Of a DNA stretch of 64,000 bases, positions 37,867 to 47,994 are shown piece by piece. Each line of letters begins with the position of its first letter. The stretch's first letter is position 1. The notes below the pieces were generated by a model. The model was not told where the DNA came from. It did no database searches and saw only the letters and a list, made by a program, of their open reading frames with translations. The stretch comes from Pseudoalteromonas arctica A 37-1-2 (GTDB lineage Bacteria > Pseudomonadota > Gammaproteobacteria > Enterobacterales > Alteromonadaceae). The stretch spans positions 3,658,001-3,722,000 of the forward strand of contig NZ_CP011025.1 in NCBI RefSeq assembly GCF_000238395.3, read 5' to 3'. A program made the position numbers and the translations under genes.

Positions 37867-39126
37867 ATGCATTTACGCGAATTAAAAGACAAGTCCATTA
37901 AAGAGCTTGTAGACTTAGCTGAGTCCATGGGGCTCGAAAACGTAGCCCGCTTAAGAAAGCAAGATATCATTTTTGCCATTCTTAAATCCCATGCCAAAGG
38001 CGGAGAGAATATCTTCGGCGGCGGTGTATTAGAGATTTTACAAGATGGTTTCGGCTTCTTAAGATCATCAGAAGCCTCTTACTTAGCTGGCCCAGATGAC
38101 ATTTATGTTTCACCTAGCCAAATTCGCCGTTTCAGCATGCGTACTGGCGATTCAATTTCAGGTCTTATTCGTCCACCTAAAGACGGTGAACGTTACTTTG
38201 CTTTACTTAAAGTAAATGAAGTTAACTTTGATAAACCTGAAAACTCTCGAACTAAAATTCTTTTTGAAAACCTTACCCCATTACATGCAAACGAACGTTT
38301 TCGCATGGAACGTGGTAACGGCAGTAAAGAAGATATTACAGCCCGTGTACTTGATTTAGCATCTCCTATTGGCCGCGGCCAACGTGGTTTGTTAGTAGCT
38401 CCGCCAAAAGCGGGTAAAACAATGCTACTTCAAAATATTGCACAATCAATTACGCACAACCATCCTGATGTAACATTAATGGTTTTACTTATTGATGAAC
38501 GTCCGGAAGAAGTAACAGAGATGCAACGCCTAGTTAAAGGTGAAGTTATTGCATCAACGTTCGATGAACCAGCTTCTCGTCACGTACAAGTTGCCGAAAT
38601 GGTTATCGAAAAAGCAAAACGCCTAGTTGAACATAAAAAAGATGTTGTTATCTTATTAGATTCAATCACTCGTTTAGCACGTGCTTATAACACCGTTATT
38701 CCTTCATCAGGTAAAGTACTTACTGGTGGTGTTGACGCTAACGCATTACATAAACCTAAGCGCTTCTTTGGTGCTGCACGTAACGTTGAGGAAGGTGGTA
38801 GCTTAACAATCATAGCTACAGCTCTTATCGATACTGGCTCTAAAATGGATGAAGTTATCTACGAAGAGTTTAAAGGTACTGGTAACATGGAACTTCACCT
38901 TAACCGTAAAATTGCGGAGAGACGTGTATTCCCAGCTATCGACTTTAACCGCTCAGGTACTCGTCGTGAAGAATTACTAACAAAACCAGATGAACTTCAA
39001 AAGCTTTGGATTTTACGTAAAATTGTTCATGACATGTCAGAAATTGATGCAATGGAATTCTTAATCGATAAACTATCGATGAGCAAAACCAATGATGAAT
39101 TTTTTGATTCGATGAGACGCCAATAA
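37867..39126 (+). CDS. rho: Transcription termination factor Rho
   Basis: A hexameric RNA-dependent ATPase of 419 residues. The N-terminal helical domain starts [19 protein letters not shown], then comes the cold-shock-type RNA-binding domain (about 52-115, GFGFLRS and [12 protein letters not shown]). The ATPase domain has Walker A APPKAGKT (about 178-185), Walker [16 protein letters not shown], and the Q/R loops near the end. The length is exactly that of the E. coli protein. A leader of about 145 bp separates it from the trxA terminator, as expected for an autoregulated gene. Confidence 0.98.
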   Translation: MHLRELKDKSIKELVDLAESMGLENVARLRKQDIIFAILKSHAKGGENIFGGGVLEILQDGFGFLRSSEASYLAGPDDIYVSPSQIRRFSMRTGDSISGLIRPPKDGERYFALLKVNEVNFDKPENSRTKILFENLTPLHANERFRMERGNGSKEDITARVLDLASPIGRGQRGLLVAPPKAGKTMLLQNIAQSITHNHPDVTLMVLLIDERPEEVTEMQRLVKGEVIASTFDEPASRHVQVAEMVIEKAKRLVEHKKDVVILLDSITRLARAYNTVIPSSGKVLTGGVDANALHKPKRFFGAARNVEEGGSLTIIATALIDTGSKMDEVIYEEFKGTGNMELHLNRKIAERRVFPAIDFNRSGTRREELLTKPDELQKLWILRKIVHDMSEIDAMEFLIDKLSMSKTNDEFFDSMRRQ

Positions 39127-39144
39127 AAGCGTTTTAATTGAATA

Positions 39145-39168
39145 AAAAAGCGCCTTAGGCGCTTTTTT
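39145..39168. terminator. Bidirectional terminator after rho
   Basis: AAAAAGCGCC and GGCGCTTTTT pair around TTA. T-runs lie on both strands, between rho and the convergent kinase gene. Confidence 0.88.
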
Positions 39169-39189
39169 TGTGTCTGGAATAAATACAGT

Positions 39190-42009
39190 TTAACTTTCAT
39201 TATACTTTTTAAGTACACCCTGCAGCGTATCAACGAGCGCTTTAAAGTCATTTGCACTGCTTTTTTGGCTTCTGCGTAGAAGTGCTCTGTCTAAATATTT
39301 AGCCGATTGCGCAATTTCATCCAAACCAAACATTTGTGCAGCCCCTAAAATGCGATGGCTATCTTTTTGTAACGCATCTAAATCTTCGCTTATAAAATGC
39401 TGCGTAATCGTTTCACTCTCCAAAGCAAAGCTCTGCTTGAAACTAATTACAAGATCGCTCATATCAACTTCATTTTGCTTTGTAGTTGGCTGATCTTCTG
39501 TATTATGTAGGTGACTAGAAAGCGCTTTATAAAATGACTCTTTGTCTATCGGTTTACCTAAGTAACCAGTAAACCCTAACTCTAAATAACCATCCACCTC
39601 ATGACTCATAGCATTTGCTGTTAAAGCAAAAATAGGTCGCTCAAAACCACATTGTTTTAATAGCTGAAAAGCAGAACGCCCATCCATCACTGGCATTTGA
39701 ATATCGAGCAATACCAAATCTGGATATTCTTTTAAGCACTGTTCTACCGCTTGCTCACCATTTTCAACAGCAATAACCTCGAGTCCCATTGAGCGTAAAT
39801 AGCGACTTATTAACCTACGATTATCAGGATGATCTTCCGCAAGTACAACACGTCCCGCTAATTGCTTATTTGCCTTAGGAGCACTTTGTACTGTAACTAC
39901 ACTTTGCGATTTATCTACCTCAGCACATGGCAAGAAGAACGAAAACTGACTGCCTTTTTTATATTCACTTTGCACACTTATGTAACCGCCCATCATAGAC
40001 GCAAGCTGCTGCGATAAACTAAGCCCTAGCCCCGTACCACCAAAGCGACGACTTATACTGTTATCGGCCTGGCTAAAGCATTCAAAAATAAGCTTCAGCT
40101 GCTTAGAGCTCATACCGATGCCTGTATCTTTTACAATAATAACCAGTCCTTGCTCAGTTTTATTTAAAGCAATGATGACTTGCCCAGAGTGTGTAAACTT
40201 AATAGCATTTGAACATAAGTTTATAATAATCTGCTTTACACGAATTAAGTCGAGCTTAGTGTAAAACTCATTACCCACTTGATTATCTAAAATAAGGTGC
40301 AGATTTTTTGCTTTTGCTTGGGTAATAAACATTGCATGTACGTCATTTACGAGCTCGACAATATCAAAGCACGAAATATTTAACTCTAATCTATTGGCTT
40401 CAATTTTACTTAAATCGAGTACATCATTTATTAAGCTTTTTAAATGGTCACTGTGACGCTGAATTACTCTTAATTCATCTTTAAGTGACTCAGGCTCATA
40501 TAATTCATTAATCAAAGCATCTGTTTGCCCTAAAATAGCCGTTAGTGGAGTGCGAATTTCGTGACTAATATTAGCCAAAAACTGGCTTTTAACATCGTTG
40601 GCTTCTCTCAGCTCTTGTGCAATTGCCTGCAATTCTGCGGTACGTTGCGTAACTTGTTCTGTTAACTGCTGCTTAGCGCGCTTTTCTGCACCACGGCGAT
40701 AAAGCGCAATACCAGTTACGACAACTAAAAGTAATAGTAAAAAAGAGAATAAAGTAAGCTGAGAACGCTGCGACATTTTTAGCTCTTGCACACGGCGATC
40801 TTGTTTAAGTTTTTCTATCTCTTGGTTTAATTGCGTTGCTTTAAATTGATGCTGAAGTACCGCTAGTGCATTTATAATTGCCGTACTTCTGAGCTTTCGC
40901 AACTCACTAATATATTTTTGTTGCAAAGCCATTGCGCTTGAATAATCGCCTTTACTGGCTTCAAGAAGTGCTTTGGCCCCCAAGCTCTCTCTAATTATTC
41001 GCTCACTACCATATTCATGAGCAAGTAAAATTGCTCTATCTAAATTTATTTGCGCCTCTTCTAAGTTGCCCTTAACAAACTGAATTTTAGCCAGCGCATG
41101 TAGCGCATTAAGCTCTAAATTATGGTTATCTATTTTAAGGGCGTAGTACTCACCTAATTTAGCTTGCTCGTACGCTTCATCCACTTTTTTTAATACTAAA
41201 TTAGTATTTGCTAGGTTTGTATATTGTGTAGATAGCTTATTGTAATCATTAGCTGAAATATAATAGCGTAGCGCTAGCTGGTAATAATGCAGTGCTAAGT
41301 CAAATTGATTACTCTCCATATGGGCAACACCCATATTGTTATATACCTGCGCAATACCGCTTTTATCATCTAATCGTTGATAAACCTTAAGTACATCTTG
41401 ATAAAGACCAAACGCACTATCGTAGCGTGATAAGCGTATATAAACGCCTGCTATATTAAGTAGTATATCGGTTTTATCTTGCTCACTGCCGTACGCCTCG
41501 TAGATAGCTTTTGCTTTTAAATAAAACTCTAGGGTATCGCCTAGCTTATTCATATTAAAATAGGCCAAACCAATATTATTTAATAAGTTTGCCTGCTCTA
41601 GTAATTGCTTATTCTTTTCTGCTAATGCTAGGGTACGGGTATATTCAATAATCGCTTTTTGAAATAAGCCTTGATAAAAAAGTACAACACCTTGCATTTT
41701 AATTGCACGAAAGTGCTCATCAGGGAAGAAAGTATCCGAAGTATGTTGTTCGAGTAATTTAAAGTAATGTAATGAGTCTTTAAAATTATCAACCGATAAC
41801 GCAGTATTACCCAATGCCGAATAAACAGCGACACGCTCCTTTTTGGAGGCATTTTTATTAGCAAGTAGCATGTTTGCTAATTGTAATTTAGGCTCCCACT
41901 GCACTTCGTTTTTGAATTGCTCAAATAACGAATCATTATTTTGGGCATAGCTAGGAGCTATTAGTACACAGCATATAGTAAATAAGAGGCATTTTAACTT
42001 GCCCAGCAT
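39190..42009 (-). CDS. Hybrid sensor histidine kinase with periplasmic TPR sensor domain
   Basis: A 939-residue protein. A signal peptide (residues 1-22, ending SYA-QNN) is followed by about seven tetratricopeptide repeats in the periplasm (35-380, for example LLNNIGLAYFNMNKLGD and VYNNMGVAHMESNQFD), then one membrane span (about 417-437). The HisKA domain has phospho-His483 (NISHEIRTPL), followed by an HATPase domain, a receiver domain with Asp769 (LLDIQMPVMDG) and a C-terminal HPt domain with His885 (DSHRILGAA). It can run a full phosphorelay, with the final partner unknown. No response regulator gene adjoins it. The ligand is unknown; TPR repeats usually bind peptides or proteins. Confidence 0.9.
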   Translation of the reverse strand: MLGKLKCLLFTICCVLIAPSYAQNNDSLFEQFKNEVQWEPKLQLANMLLANKNASKKERVAVYSALGNTALSVDNFKDSLHYFKLLEQHTSDTFFPDEHFRAIKMQGVVLFYQGLFQKAIIEYTRTLALAEKNKQLLEQANLLNNIGLAYFNMNKLGDTLEFYLKAKAIYEAYGSEQDKTDILLNIAGVYIRLSRYDSAFGLYQDVLKVYQRLDDKSGIAQVYNNMGVAHMESNQFDLALHYYQLALRYYISANDYNKLSTQYTNLANTNLVLKKVDEAYEQAKLGEYYALKIDNHNLELNALHALAKIQFVKGNLEEAQINLDRAILLAHEYGSERIIRESLGAKALLEASKGDYSSAMALQQKYISELRKLRSTAIINALAVLQHQFKATQLNQEIEKLKQDRRVQELKMSQRSQLTLFSFLLLLLVVVTGIALYRRGAEKRAKQQLTEQVTQRTAELQAIAQELREANDVKSQFLANISHEIRTPLTAILGQTDALINELYEPESLKDELRVIQRHSDHLKSLINDVLDLSKIEANRLELNISCFDIVELVNDVHAMFITQAKAKNLHLILDNQVGNEFYTKLDLIRVKQIIINLCSNAIKFTHSGQVIIALNKTEQGLVIIVKDTGIGMSSKQLKLIFECFSQADNSISRRFGGTGLGLSLSQQLASMMGGYISVQSEYKKGSQFSFFLPCAEVDKSQSVVTVQSAPKANKQLAGRVVLAEDHPDNRRLISRYLRSMGLEVIAVENGEQAVEQCLKEYPDLVLLDIQMPVMDGRSAFQLLKQCGFERPIFALTANAMSHEVDGYLELGFTGYLGKPIDKESFYKALSSHLHNTEDQPTTKQNEVDMSDLVISFKQSFALESETITQHFISEDLDALQKDSHRILGAAQMFGLDEIAQSAKYLDRALLRRSQKSSANDFKALVDTLQGVLKKYNES

Positions 42010-42085
42010 AATTTTAATCCTTCAAACCGTTACTTATATCAGTGTAATCTTTATTGAAGATACACCAACTACTAGGGCCTAAACA

Positions 42086-42658
42086 ATGCTTAACCCACTG
42101 ATTGATGAGATTTTTGAGCTAATACTAACAAAGCAGGTTTGGCAAGTTCATACTTTAGCAGCAGAACTGACAAACCGCAGCGCTATGACCACTCTCGATA
42201 AAAGTCCTGAACGTGATTTATTTAAACGTAACTTTTTAATCATGAATGCACTGTACCAACTGCAGGCACAATTACGCCCTCAGAGTTTACTCATTTCAGC
42301 TCTGCATATCGAGCTTTTAGAAAAAGGAGATAATAGTTTAGTAACAACAAGCGAAAATTTGCGAGATTATTATTTAGATTGGCATAATTACGATACCAGT
42401 GAAGAGCAGATTGATGAGCTTTTAAATAGCTTTTGGCGTCAGTTTAAAACGACATCACCACAACAAGCTTTAAATGAAAATGAATTTAAAGCGTTGGCTT
42501 TAGAATGGAAGTTACCTGAAAATTTCACTCTTAAAAATGTTCAAAAGCGCTGGAGACAACTTGCATTACAAGTGCACCCAGATAAACCAAATGGCTGTGA
42601 AGTTGAGTTTAAAAAAATACAAACACAATACGAGCAACTAAAGGTAGCTGCTCGTTAA
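42086..42658 (+). CDS. DnaJ-related protein with C-terminal J-domain
   Basis: A 190-residue protein with an N-terminal helical domain typical of DNA-J-related proteins of gammaproteobacteria (NPLIDEIFELILTK... LLEKGDNSLVTTSENLRDYYLDW). A J-domain at the end (about 135-190) has the HPD tripeptide intact in LQVHPDKPNG. It probably acts as a specialised DnaK co-chaperone. It starts 77 bp from the divergent hybrid kinase gene. Confidence 0.85.
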   Translation: MLNPLIDEIFELILTKQVWQVHTLAAELTNRSAMTTLDKSPERDLFKRNFLIMNALYQLQAQLRPQSLLISALHIELLEKGDNSLVTTSENLRDYYLDWHNYDTSEEQIDELLNSFWRQFKTTSPQQALNENEFKALALEWKLPENFTLKNVQKRWRQLALQVHPDKPNGCEVEFKKIQTQYEQLKVAAR

Positions 42659-42680
42659 TCTATTAATTTAGAAGTTTAAA

Positions 42681-44081
42681 TTAACGAGTAAGGCGACGTG
42701 CGCGTATTTTACGCCCTTTAATATTGCCTTCGGTTAATTTACGAAGCGCAGGTTTTAATGAGTTACGCTCAACAGCAACAAACGCTACGTTATCAAGTAC
42801 GTTAATTTTACCCACCTGACGACCTGCAACCCCATCTTTACCCGTTAAAGCACCTAAAATATCACCTGCACGTACTTTTTGTTTTTTACCTGAATCAATC
42901 ATCAAAGTAACCATTTCAGGGCGGTACGGTGGCTTGTCTAATAAATTAAATGGTGGCATTTGCTCTGGAGTAATATCACGTTCGTAATGTTCGCCTATTT
43001 GAGCAATTTTAAACGCTTCTGCTTCACCGTAAATAGAACATGCAATGCCCTTTTTACCAGCGCGACCTGTACGACCAACACGATGCACATGTGTTTGCGT
43101 GTCATGTGCTAAATGGTAGTTAATCACCATATCCATGTCGTCAATATCTAAACCACGTGCAGCAACATCGGTTGCAACAAGTATTGAAGCACTTTTATTT
43201 GAAAAGTGAATTAACGTACGTTCACGATCGCGCTGTTCTAAATCACCGTGTAGCGAAACAGCACTAAAGCCTTCATCAGCTAAATCGTCACACACTTGTT
43301 GTGTTTCTACTTTAGTATTACAAAACACAACACAGCTTTGTGGTGTAAATTTAAGTAATAATAATTTTAGCGTTGGGTAGCGCTGCTTATTATTATCCAT
43401 TTTGTAGAAGTACTGCTTAATTGTGCTTTTGGCTTGCTCTTCTTCTACTTTAACCATTTCTGGATTTTTAAGTACACGCTTAGCAATTGCTTCAATAGCT
43501 CTTGGGAATGTTGCACTAAATAACAATGTTTGACGATTTTGTGGAATGCGCTCAATAATTGCATCAAGTGTATCTTGAAAACCCATATCAAGCATTTGAT
43601 CGGCTTCATCAAGTACCAATGTTTCAACATCATCTAAACGTAAAGTACCTTTACGAATATGGTCATCAACACGCCCAGGTGTGCCAACAATAATATGCGC
43701 GCCATGTTCAAGCGAGCCTATTTGTGGACCAATTGATACACCGCCACATAACGTTAATATTTTAATGTTATGGATACCGCGCGCTAATTTACGCATTTCA
43801 ACCGCAACCTGCTCGGCAAGCTCACGAGTAGGACACAACACTAAAGATTGAATACGAAAGCGTTTTACGTTTAATTTAGCTAACACACCCAAGCTAAACG
43901 CAGCAGTTTTACCTGAACCGGTTTTTGCCTGAGCAATGATGTCTTTACCAGCAAGTACAGGCGGTAAACTTTGCGCTTGTACAGGTGTCATATGCGCATA
44001 ACCAAGTGTTGATAAATTATCAACGAGTCCAGCTGGTAAAGCCAAAGATGAAAAAGCAGTTGAAGTCACAGTAAGTTCCAT
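42681..44081 (-). CDS. dbpA: ATP-dependent RNA helicase DbpA
   Basis: From ATG 44079-44081 (MELTVTSTAFSSLALP) the product has 466 residues. DEAD-box motifs: MTPVQAQSLP, Walker [59 protein letters not shown] and HRVGRTGRAG. The C-terminal DbpA RNA-binding domain (about 385-466, KKQKVRAGDILGALTGKDG) targets 23S rRNA hairpin 92 during 50S assembly. A start 24 codons further upstream is open, but the added residues do not fit the family. Confidence 0.95.
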   Translation of the reverse strand: MELTVTSTAFSSLALPAGLVDNLSTLGYAHMTPVQAQSLPPVLAGKDIIAQAKTGSGKTAAFSLGVLAKLNVKRFRIQSLVLCPTRELAEQVAVEMRKLARGIHNIKILTLCGGVSIGPQIGSLEHGAHIIVGTPGRVDDHIRKGTLRLDDVETLVLDEADQMLDMGFQDTLDAIIERIPQNRQTLLFSATFPRAIEAIAKRVLKNPEMVKVEEEQAKSTIKQYFYKMDNNKQRYPTLKLLLLKFTPQSCVVFCNTKVETQQVCDDLADEGFSAVSLHGDLEQRDRERTLIHFSNKSASILVATDVAARGLDIDDMDMVINYHLAHDTQTHVHRVGRTGRAGKKGIACSIYGEAEAFKIAQIGEHYERDITPEQMPPFNLLDKPPYRPEMVTLMIDSGKKQKVRAGDILGALTGKDGVAGRQVGKINVLDNVAFVAVERNSLKPALRKLTEGNIKGRKIRARRLTR

Positions 44082-44195
44082 AGCAATAAAAATAACGTGG
44101 GGGAAAGCCCCACTAAATATGCTGCTAATAATAGCAGAATTCGTAATTAGCAACCATTAACAAACACATAATAAAGTACGTTAACAAAAGGTGTT

Positions 44196-44214
44196 GAAAA
44201 TGATAGTAGTTTGC
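44196..44214 (+). promoter_or_regulatory. Fur box-like sequence before the siderophore receptor
   Basis: GAAAATGATAGTAGTTTGC matches 13 of 19 positions of the classical Fur consensus and has partly palindromic ends (AATGATA / TTTGCATT). Its position 47 bp upstream of a TonB-dependent siderophore receptor fits iron repression. Confidence 0.45.
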
Positions 44215-44260
44215 ATTAAGATCGCGATTGTTTTTTACATATCACTGCTGGAAGCAAACA

Positions 44261-46339
44261 ATGAAACTGAATTCTCTTTACATAGCACTATTAGCAAGCA
44301 TTACAACAAACACATACGCAAACACTACTGACCTTGAGCGTATAGAAGTAAAAGGTAGCTACTTTAACGATTACAAAGTAGATAACGCTAATGGCGCAAT
44401 GAGAACATCAGCTTCATTACTTGAAACCGCACAATCTGTAACCGTAATAACCGACACTATTATTAGTGAACAACTTGCCACTACCCTTGGCGAAGTACTA
44501 ACAAATGACGCAAGCTTAACTGCAGGCTCACAACAACGAAATCGTGAAGTATTTAACTTACGTGGGTTTGAGCTAAGCTCATCAACAGGTTATTTACGTG
44601 ATGGGCATCAGCATTGGTCGCACTACCAACAACCAATCGAAATTTTACAACAAGTTGAAGTAATTAAAGGCCCATCGAGCATTTTATATGGTCAATCAGG
44701 TCCGGGTGGCTTGGTGAACATGGTTACTAAAAAGCCTACAGCACAAACATTATTTAATGCCAGTGCCGATGTAGATCAGCATGGTTCAACGCGCTTTATG
44801 GTAGATGCCAGTGGTGCATTGACTGAATCAGAAGATTTACGTGCTCGTGGTATTTTAGTTAAACAAGATGTTGATTACTGGCGTGAATACCAAAACGGTG
44901 AAAACCGCGAGCGTGACCGCTTTTCAGGTGCTTTAGTTGTAGATTACGATATTAGCGACAACGCATTAGTACGTGTGCATTACGACCGCACAGACGACGA
45001 AGCCGGTTTAGATACTGGCGCATGGATAGACGAAAACGCCAATGTAATTGGTGATGATAAAACAATCCGTGATATGTCTTGGGCATTTACCGACATAACC
45101 GTAGAAAACCTAGGTGTAGACCTAGAAGTATTTTTAACCGATAACTGGCAAGTAAAGCTTGGCTATAACGAACAAACGTTTGAGCGCCAACGCTTTGAAT
45201 CAGCACCGAATATGCCAAGTGACTTTGTTGAAGGCGATAGTTATGAATCTCGCCCTTACGACCGTTTTGATGATTGGCAATTTAAAACTGCATTTATTGA
45301 TTTTATTGGTGAATTTAAAACAGGTAGCTTACAGCACCAATTTTTAATTGGCGCAAACTCGCTTGATTATTACTACGGGCAACGTCGTACCTCTGCCGAC
45401 TCTTTTGATTTTTCTGCAGGACAAGCAGAACCATCTCGTCCATCAGTAAGCTATAAAACAGATGATACAGTAAGCGAAACTGAATACGACTACTACGGAA
45501 TTTACGTTCAAGACTTAATTTCGTTCTCGCCTGAGTGGCAACTATCATTGGGTGGTCGTTACGACAAACAAAATAGCACAGGAAATGATAACGAATCATT
45601 TGTACCAAAAGTAGGTGTGCTTTATCACCCAAATGCTTCTGCAACTATATACGCTAGTTACTCAGAAGGTTTTGAGCCTCAAGGTAGTGAAACACTGATT
45701 GATGAAACAGATGTAAATAACGGCATGAAATTAGATGCTGTTACATCTAAGCAAAGAGAGATTGGTATTAAATGGCAGTTATTTGATGACCGCCTAATGC
45801 TTACCAGTGCTATTTTTGATATTAGCAAAGAAGGTACTCTTGTTAGCGAACAACTTGAGACGCCTATTGGCTCATTCACAAGTGAAACAAACCAAGTGGG
45901 TGAACAACGCCACAAAGGTGTTGAAGTAAGCGCACAAGGTGCCGCTACTGACCGCTTATTTGTTATGGCATCAACTATGTATCTAGATGCTAACTTTGAA
46001 CGCGATGAAGTATTGGAAGGTAAACGCCCTACCGATGCACCAAAATGGTCGGCATCACTTTGGACGCGTTATGAATTAAACGACGCCATTGCACTTAATG
46101 CTGGTGCTTTTTACGAAGGTGAGCGCTTTGCCGATAGCGCCAATACAATTACTAAAGATGCATATACGCGTGTTGATGTAGGTGCAACTTATAAGTTTAA
46201 CTTAAGTAATACCGATATTAACTTACGCCTTAACATCGAAAACTTATTTGATAAAAGCTATTTAGGTGGTGGCGGCACAAATAATGTAACTGTTGGCGAG
46301 GGCACAAATCTTCGTTTAGCTGCGCAATTTAGCTTTTAA
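44261..46339 (+). CDS. TonB-dependent siderophore receptor
   Basis: From ATG 44261 the outer-membrane protein has 692 residues with a signal peptide (LNSLYIALLASITTNTYA). The plug domain (about 30-150) contains ETAQSVTVITDTII, LRGFELSSSTGYLRDG and the conserved VEVIKGPSSILYGQSGPGG. A 22-strand barrel follows, ending in LRLAAQFSF with a terminal Phe. The overall pattern is that of ferric hydroxamate-type receptors (FhuA/FoxA/FhuE class), though the ligand cannot be fixed. The DLERIEVKGSYF near the N-terminus is the TonB-box region. A Fur-like box lies upstream. Confidence 0.92.
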   Translation: MKLNSLYIALLASITTNTYANTTDLERIEVKGSYFNDYKVDNANGAMRTSASLLETAQSVTVITDTIISEQLATTLGEVLTNDASLTAGSQQRNREVFNLRGFELSSSTGYLRDGHQHWSHYQQPIEILQQVEVIKGPSSILYGQSGPGGLVNMVTKKPTAQTLFNASADVDQHGSTRFMVDASGALTESEDLRARGILVKQDVDYWREYQNGENRERDRFSGALVVDYDISDNALVRVHYDRTDDEAGLDTGAWIDENANVIGDDKTIRDMSWAFTDITVENLGVDLEVFLTDNWQVKLGYNEQTFERQRFESAPNMPSDFVEGDSYESRPYDRFDDWQFKTAFIDFIGEFKTGSLQHQFLIGANSLDYYYGQRRTSADSFDFSAGQAEPSRPSVSYKTDDTVSETEYDYYGIYVQDLISFSPEWQLSLGGRYDKQNSTGNDNESFVPKVGVLYHPNASATIYASYSEGFEPQGSETLIDETDVNNGMKLDAVTSKQREIGIKWQLFDDRLMLTSAIFDISKEGTLVSEQLETPIGSFTSETNQVGEQRHKGVEVSAQGAATDRLFVMASTMYLDANFERDEVLEGKRPTDAPKWSASLWTRYELNDAIALNAGAFYEGERFADSANTITKDAYTRVDVGATYKFNLSNTDINLRLNIENLFDKSYLGGGGTNNVTVGEGTNLRLAAQFSF

Positions 46340-46357
46340 ATAACAGCTTTAAAATAT

Positions 46358-46388
46358 AGCCCGCGTACATTTACGCGGGCTTTTTTTA
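46358..46388 (+). terminator. Terminator after the siderophore receptor gene
   Basis: AGCCCGCGTA and TACGCGGGCT form a perfect 10-bp stem around CATT, followed by a run of T. Confidence 0.93.
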
Positions 46389-46507
46389 TATCTAAACGTT
46401 TATACCTAACAGCATTAAACCTATTACAAAGCCTATTCATCTCATCTATTTTTTATCATGTTTGTTACATGCTCTAATAGCGCTAATTATTAAAAAGGCC
46501 TACCAAA

Positions 46508-47908
46508 ATGAAAAAATTAATTACCGCACTGCTGCTTACTAGCAGTATGGCTGCAAACGCTAACAGCGCCGAATTTACCCAAAAGCAATTACAACAAGTA
46601 GACGAAGTGCGCACCTCTGCACTAAATAGTGATTTAAGCTATAAATTGCTAGAGTCATTAACAACTGAAGTTGGTCCTCGCTTACCCGGCACTGAAAACG
46701 ATAAAAAAGCAGTGGCATGGGCTCAAGCCAAATTTAATGAACTGGGCTTTGATAAAGTTTGGCTAGAAAAAGCCACGTTTCCTGAATGGCGTCGTTATAG
46801 CGAAAGCGGAAAAATACTAACACCAAGCGAGCAACCACTGCACTTAACTGCATTAGGTAACAGTATAAGCACGCCAAAAGATGGGATTACAGCGCCGGTT
46901 GTATTATTCGAAACACTTGATGAATTAAAAGCCGCACCGGCGAACAGTTTAAAAGGTAAAATTGCATATATTAATTACCGCATGAACCGCGATATAGACG
47001 GGAATGGTTACGGGCCGGCTGTAAAAGCACGCGGTACAGGCGCTATAGAAGCGTCTAAAAAAGGCGCTATTGCCTACATGATGCGCTCGGTTAGTACCGG
47101 TCATCATCGCTTTGCACACACTGGCGGTAGTTACTACAAAGAAGGTGTTACAAAAATACCTAACGTAACAATTGCTAACCCAGATGCAGATCAAATAGCA
47201 CGCTTAGTTGCTTTAAATAAAGAAGTGTCGGTAAATATTAATGTGCAAACCGAAAGCCTTGGTGAAGGCACTGGTTATAACGTTATTGGCCAATTTAATG
47301 GTACCGAAAACCCTGAGCAATATGTATTAATTGGGGGGCATTTAGATTCTTGGGACTTAGGGACTGGCGCATTAGATGACGGCGCAGGCGTTGCACTAAC
47401 AATGGCAGCCGCTAAACATATTAGCGATGTAAAACGCCCTAAGCGCAGTATTCGTGTGGTACTTTTTGCAGCTGAAGAGCTAGGTCTTTGGGGTGCAAAA
47501 GCTTATTTTGCAGAGCATAAAAACGAGCTAAGCAATATTGTTGCAGCCGCTGAGTCTGATTTTGGCGCCGATGTTGTATATGCTTTTGAATCGAACGTAA
47601 GCGCAGAGTCACTTCCTGTAGTTCGCGCTATAGCAAAAGAACTTGCGCCGTTAAATATTGAGCACATTGGTAAAAACCAAGCAAATGGTGGCCCCGATCT
47701 AATTCCACTTAAAGCAGCAACGTCAGCGCCTATTTTTGAACTTGCTCAAGATGGAACAGATTACTTTGATTACCACCATACAGCTGACGATACGCTTGAT
47801 AAAGTAACACCTGCTAAGCTTCGTCAAAATACCGCTGCATACGCTGTATTTGCTCTAATGGCTGCCGATGCAAAAACCACTATCAAGCCTAAAGCTCAAA
47901 ATAAGTAA
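46508..47908 (+). CDS. M28 family metallopeptidase, secreted
   Basis: A 466-residue zinc aminopeptidase- or carboxypeptidase-like enzyme with a signal peptide (LITALLLTSSMAANA). A protease-associated domain is inserted (about 130-240). Zinc ligands and catalytic residues are visible: His in IGGHLDSWD, the bridging Asp in ALDDGAG, the EE pair in FAAEELGLWG, Asp in AAESDFGAD, and His in DYHHTADDT. It probably digests peptides in the periplasm or outside the cell, in keeping with a marine heterotroph. It stands alone between a terminator and the Sel1 gene. Confidence 0.92.
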   Translation: MKKLITALLLTSSMAANANSAEFTQKQLQQVDEVRTSALNSDLSYKLLESLTTEVGPRLPGTENDKKAVAWAQAKFNELGFDKVWLEKATFPEWRRYSESGKILTPSEQPLHLTALGNSISTPKDGITAPVVLFETLDELKAAPANSLKGKIAYINYRMNRDIDGNGYGPAVKARGTGAIEASKKGAIAYMMRSVSTGHHRFAHTGGSYYKEGVTKIPNVTIANPDADQIARLVALNKEVSVNINVQTESLGEGTGYNVIGQFNGTENPEQYVLIGGHLDSWDLGTGALDDGAGVALTMAAAKHISDVKRPKRSIRVVLFAAEELGLWGAKAYFAEHKNELSNIVAAAESDFGADVVYAFESNVSAESLPVVRAIAKELAPLNIEHIGKNQANGGPDLIPLKAATSAPIFELAQDGTDYFDYHHTADDTLDKVTPAKLRQNTAAYAVFALMAADAKTTIKPKAQNK

Positions 47909-47947
47909 TAACAGACATACTTACTTACAGTTTGTAGCTTTAACTAA

Positions 47948-47990
47948 CACGCTTCTTGTTTTACCTTTAGGTAATTAAACAAGGAGCGTG
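47948..47990 (+). promoter_or_regulatory. Strong hairpin sequestering the ribosome binding site of the Sel1 gene
   Basis: CACGCTTCTTGTTT (47948-47961) pairs over 14 bp, with a single G-U, with AAACAAGGAGCGTG (47977-47990). An inner TACC-TTTA-GGTA hairpin caps the stem. The buried AAGGAG (47981-47986) is the ribosome site for the ATG at 47995. No T-run follows, arguing against a simple terminator for the upstream peptidase gene. Translation control by RNA folding is inferred. Confidence 0.6.
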
Positions 47991-47994
47991 CTTT

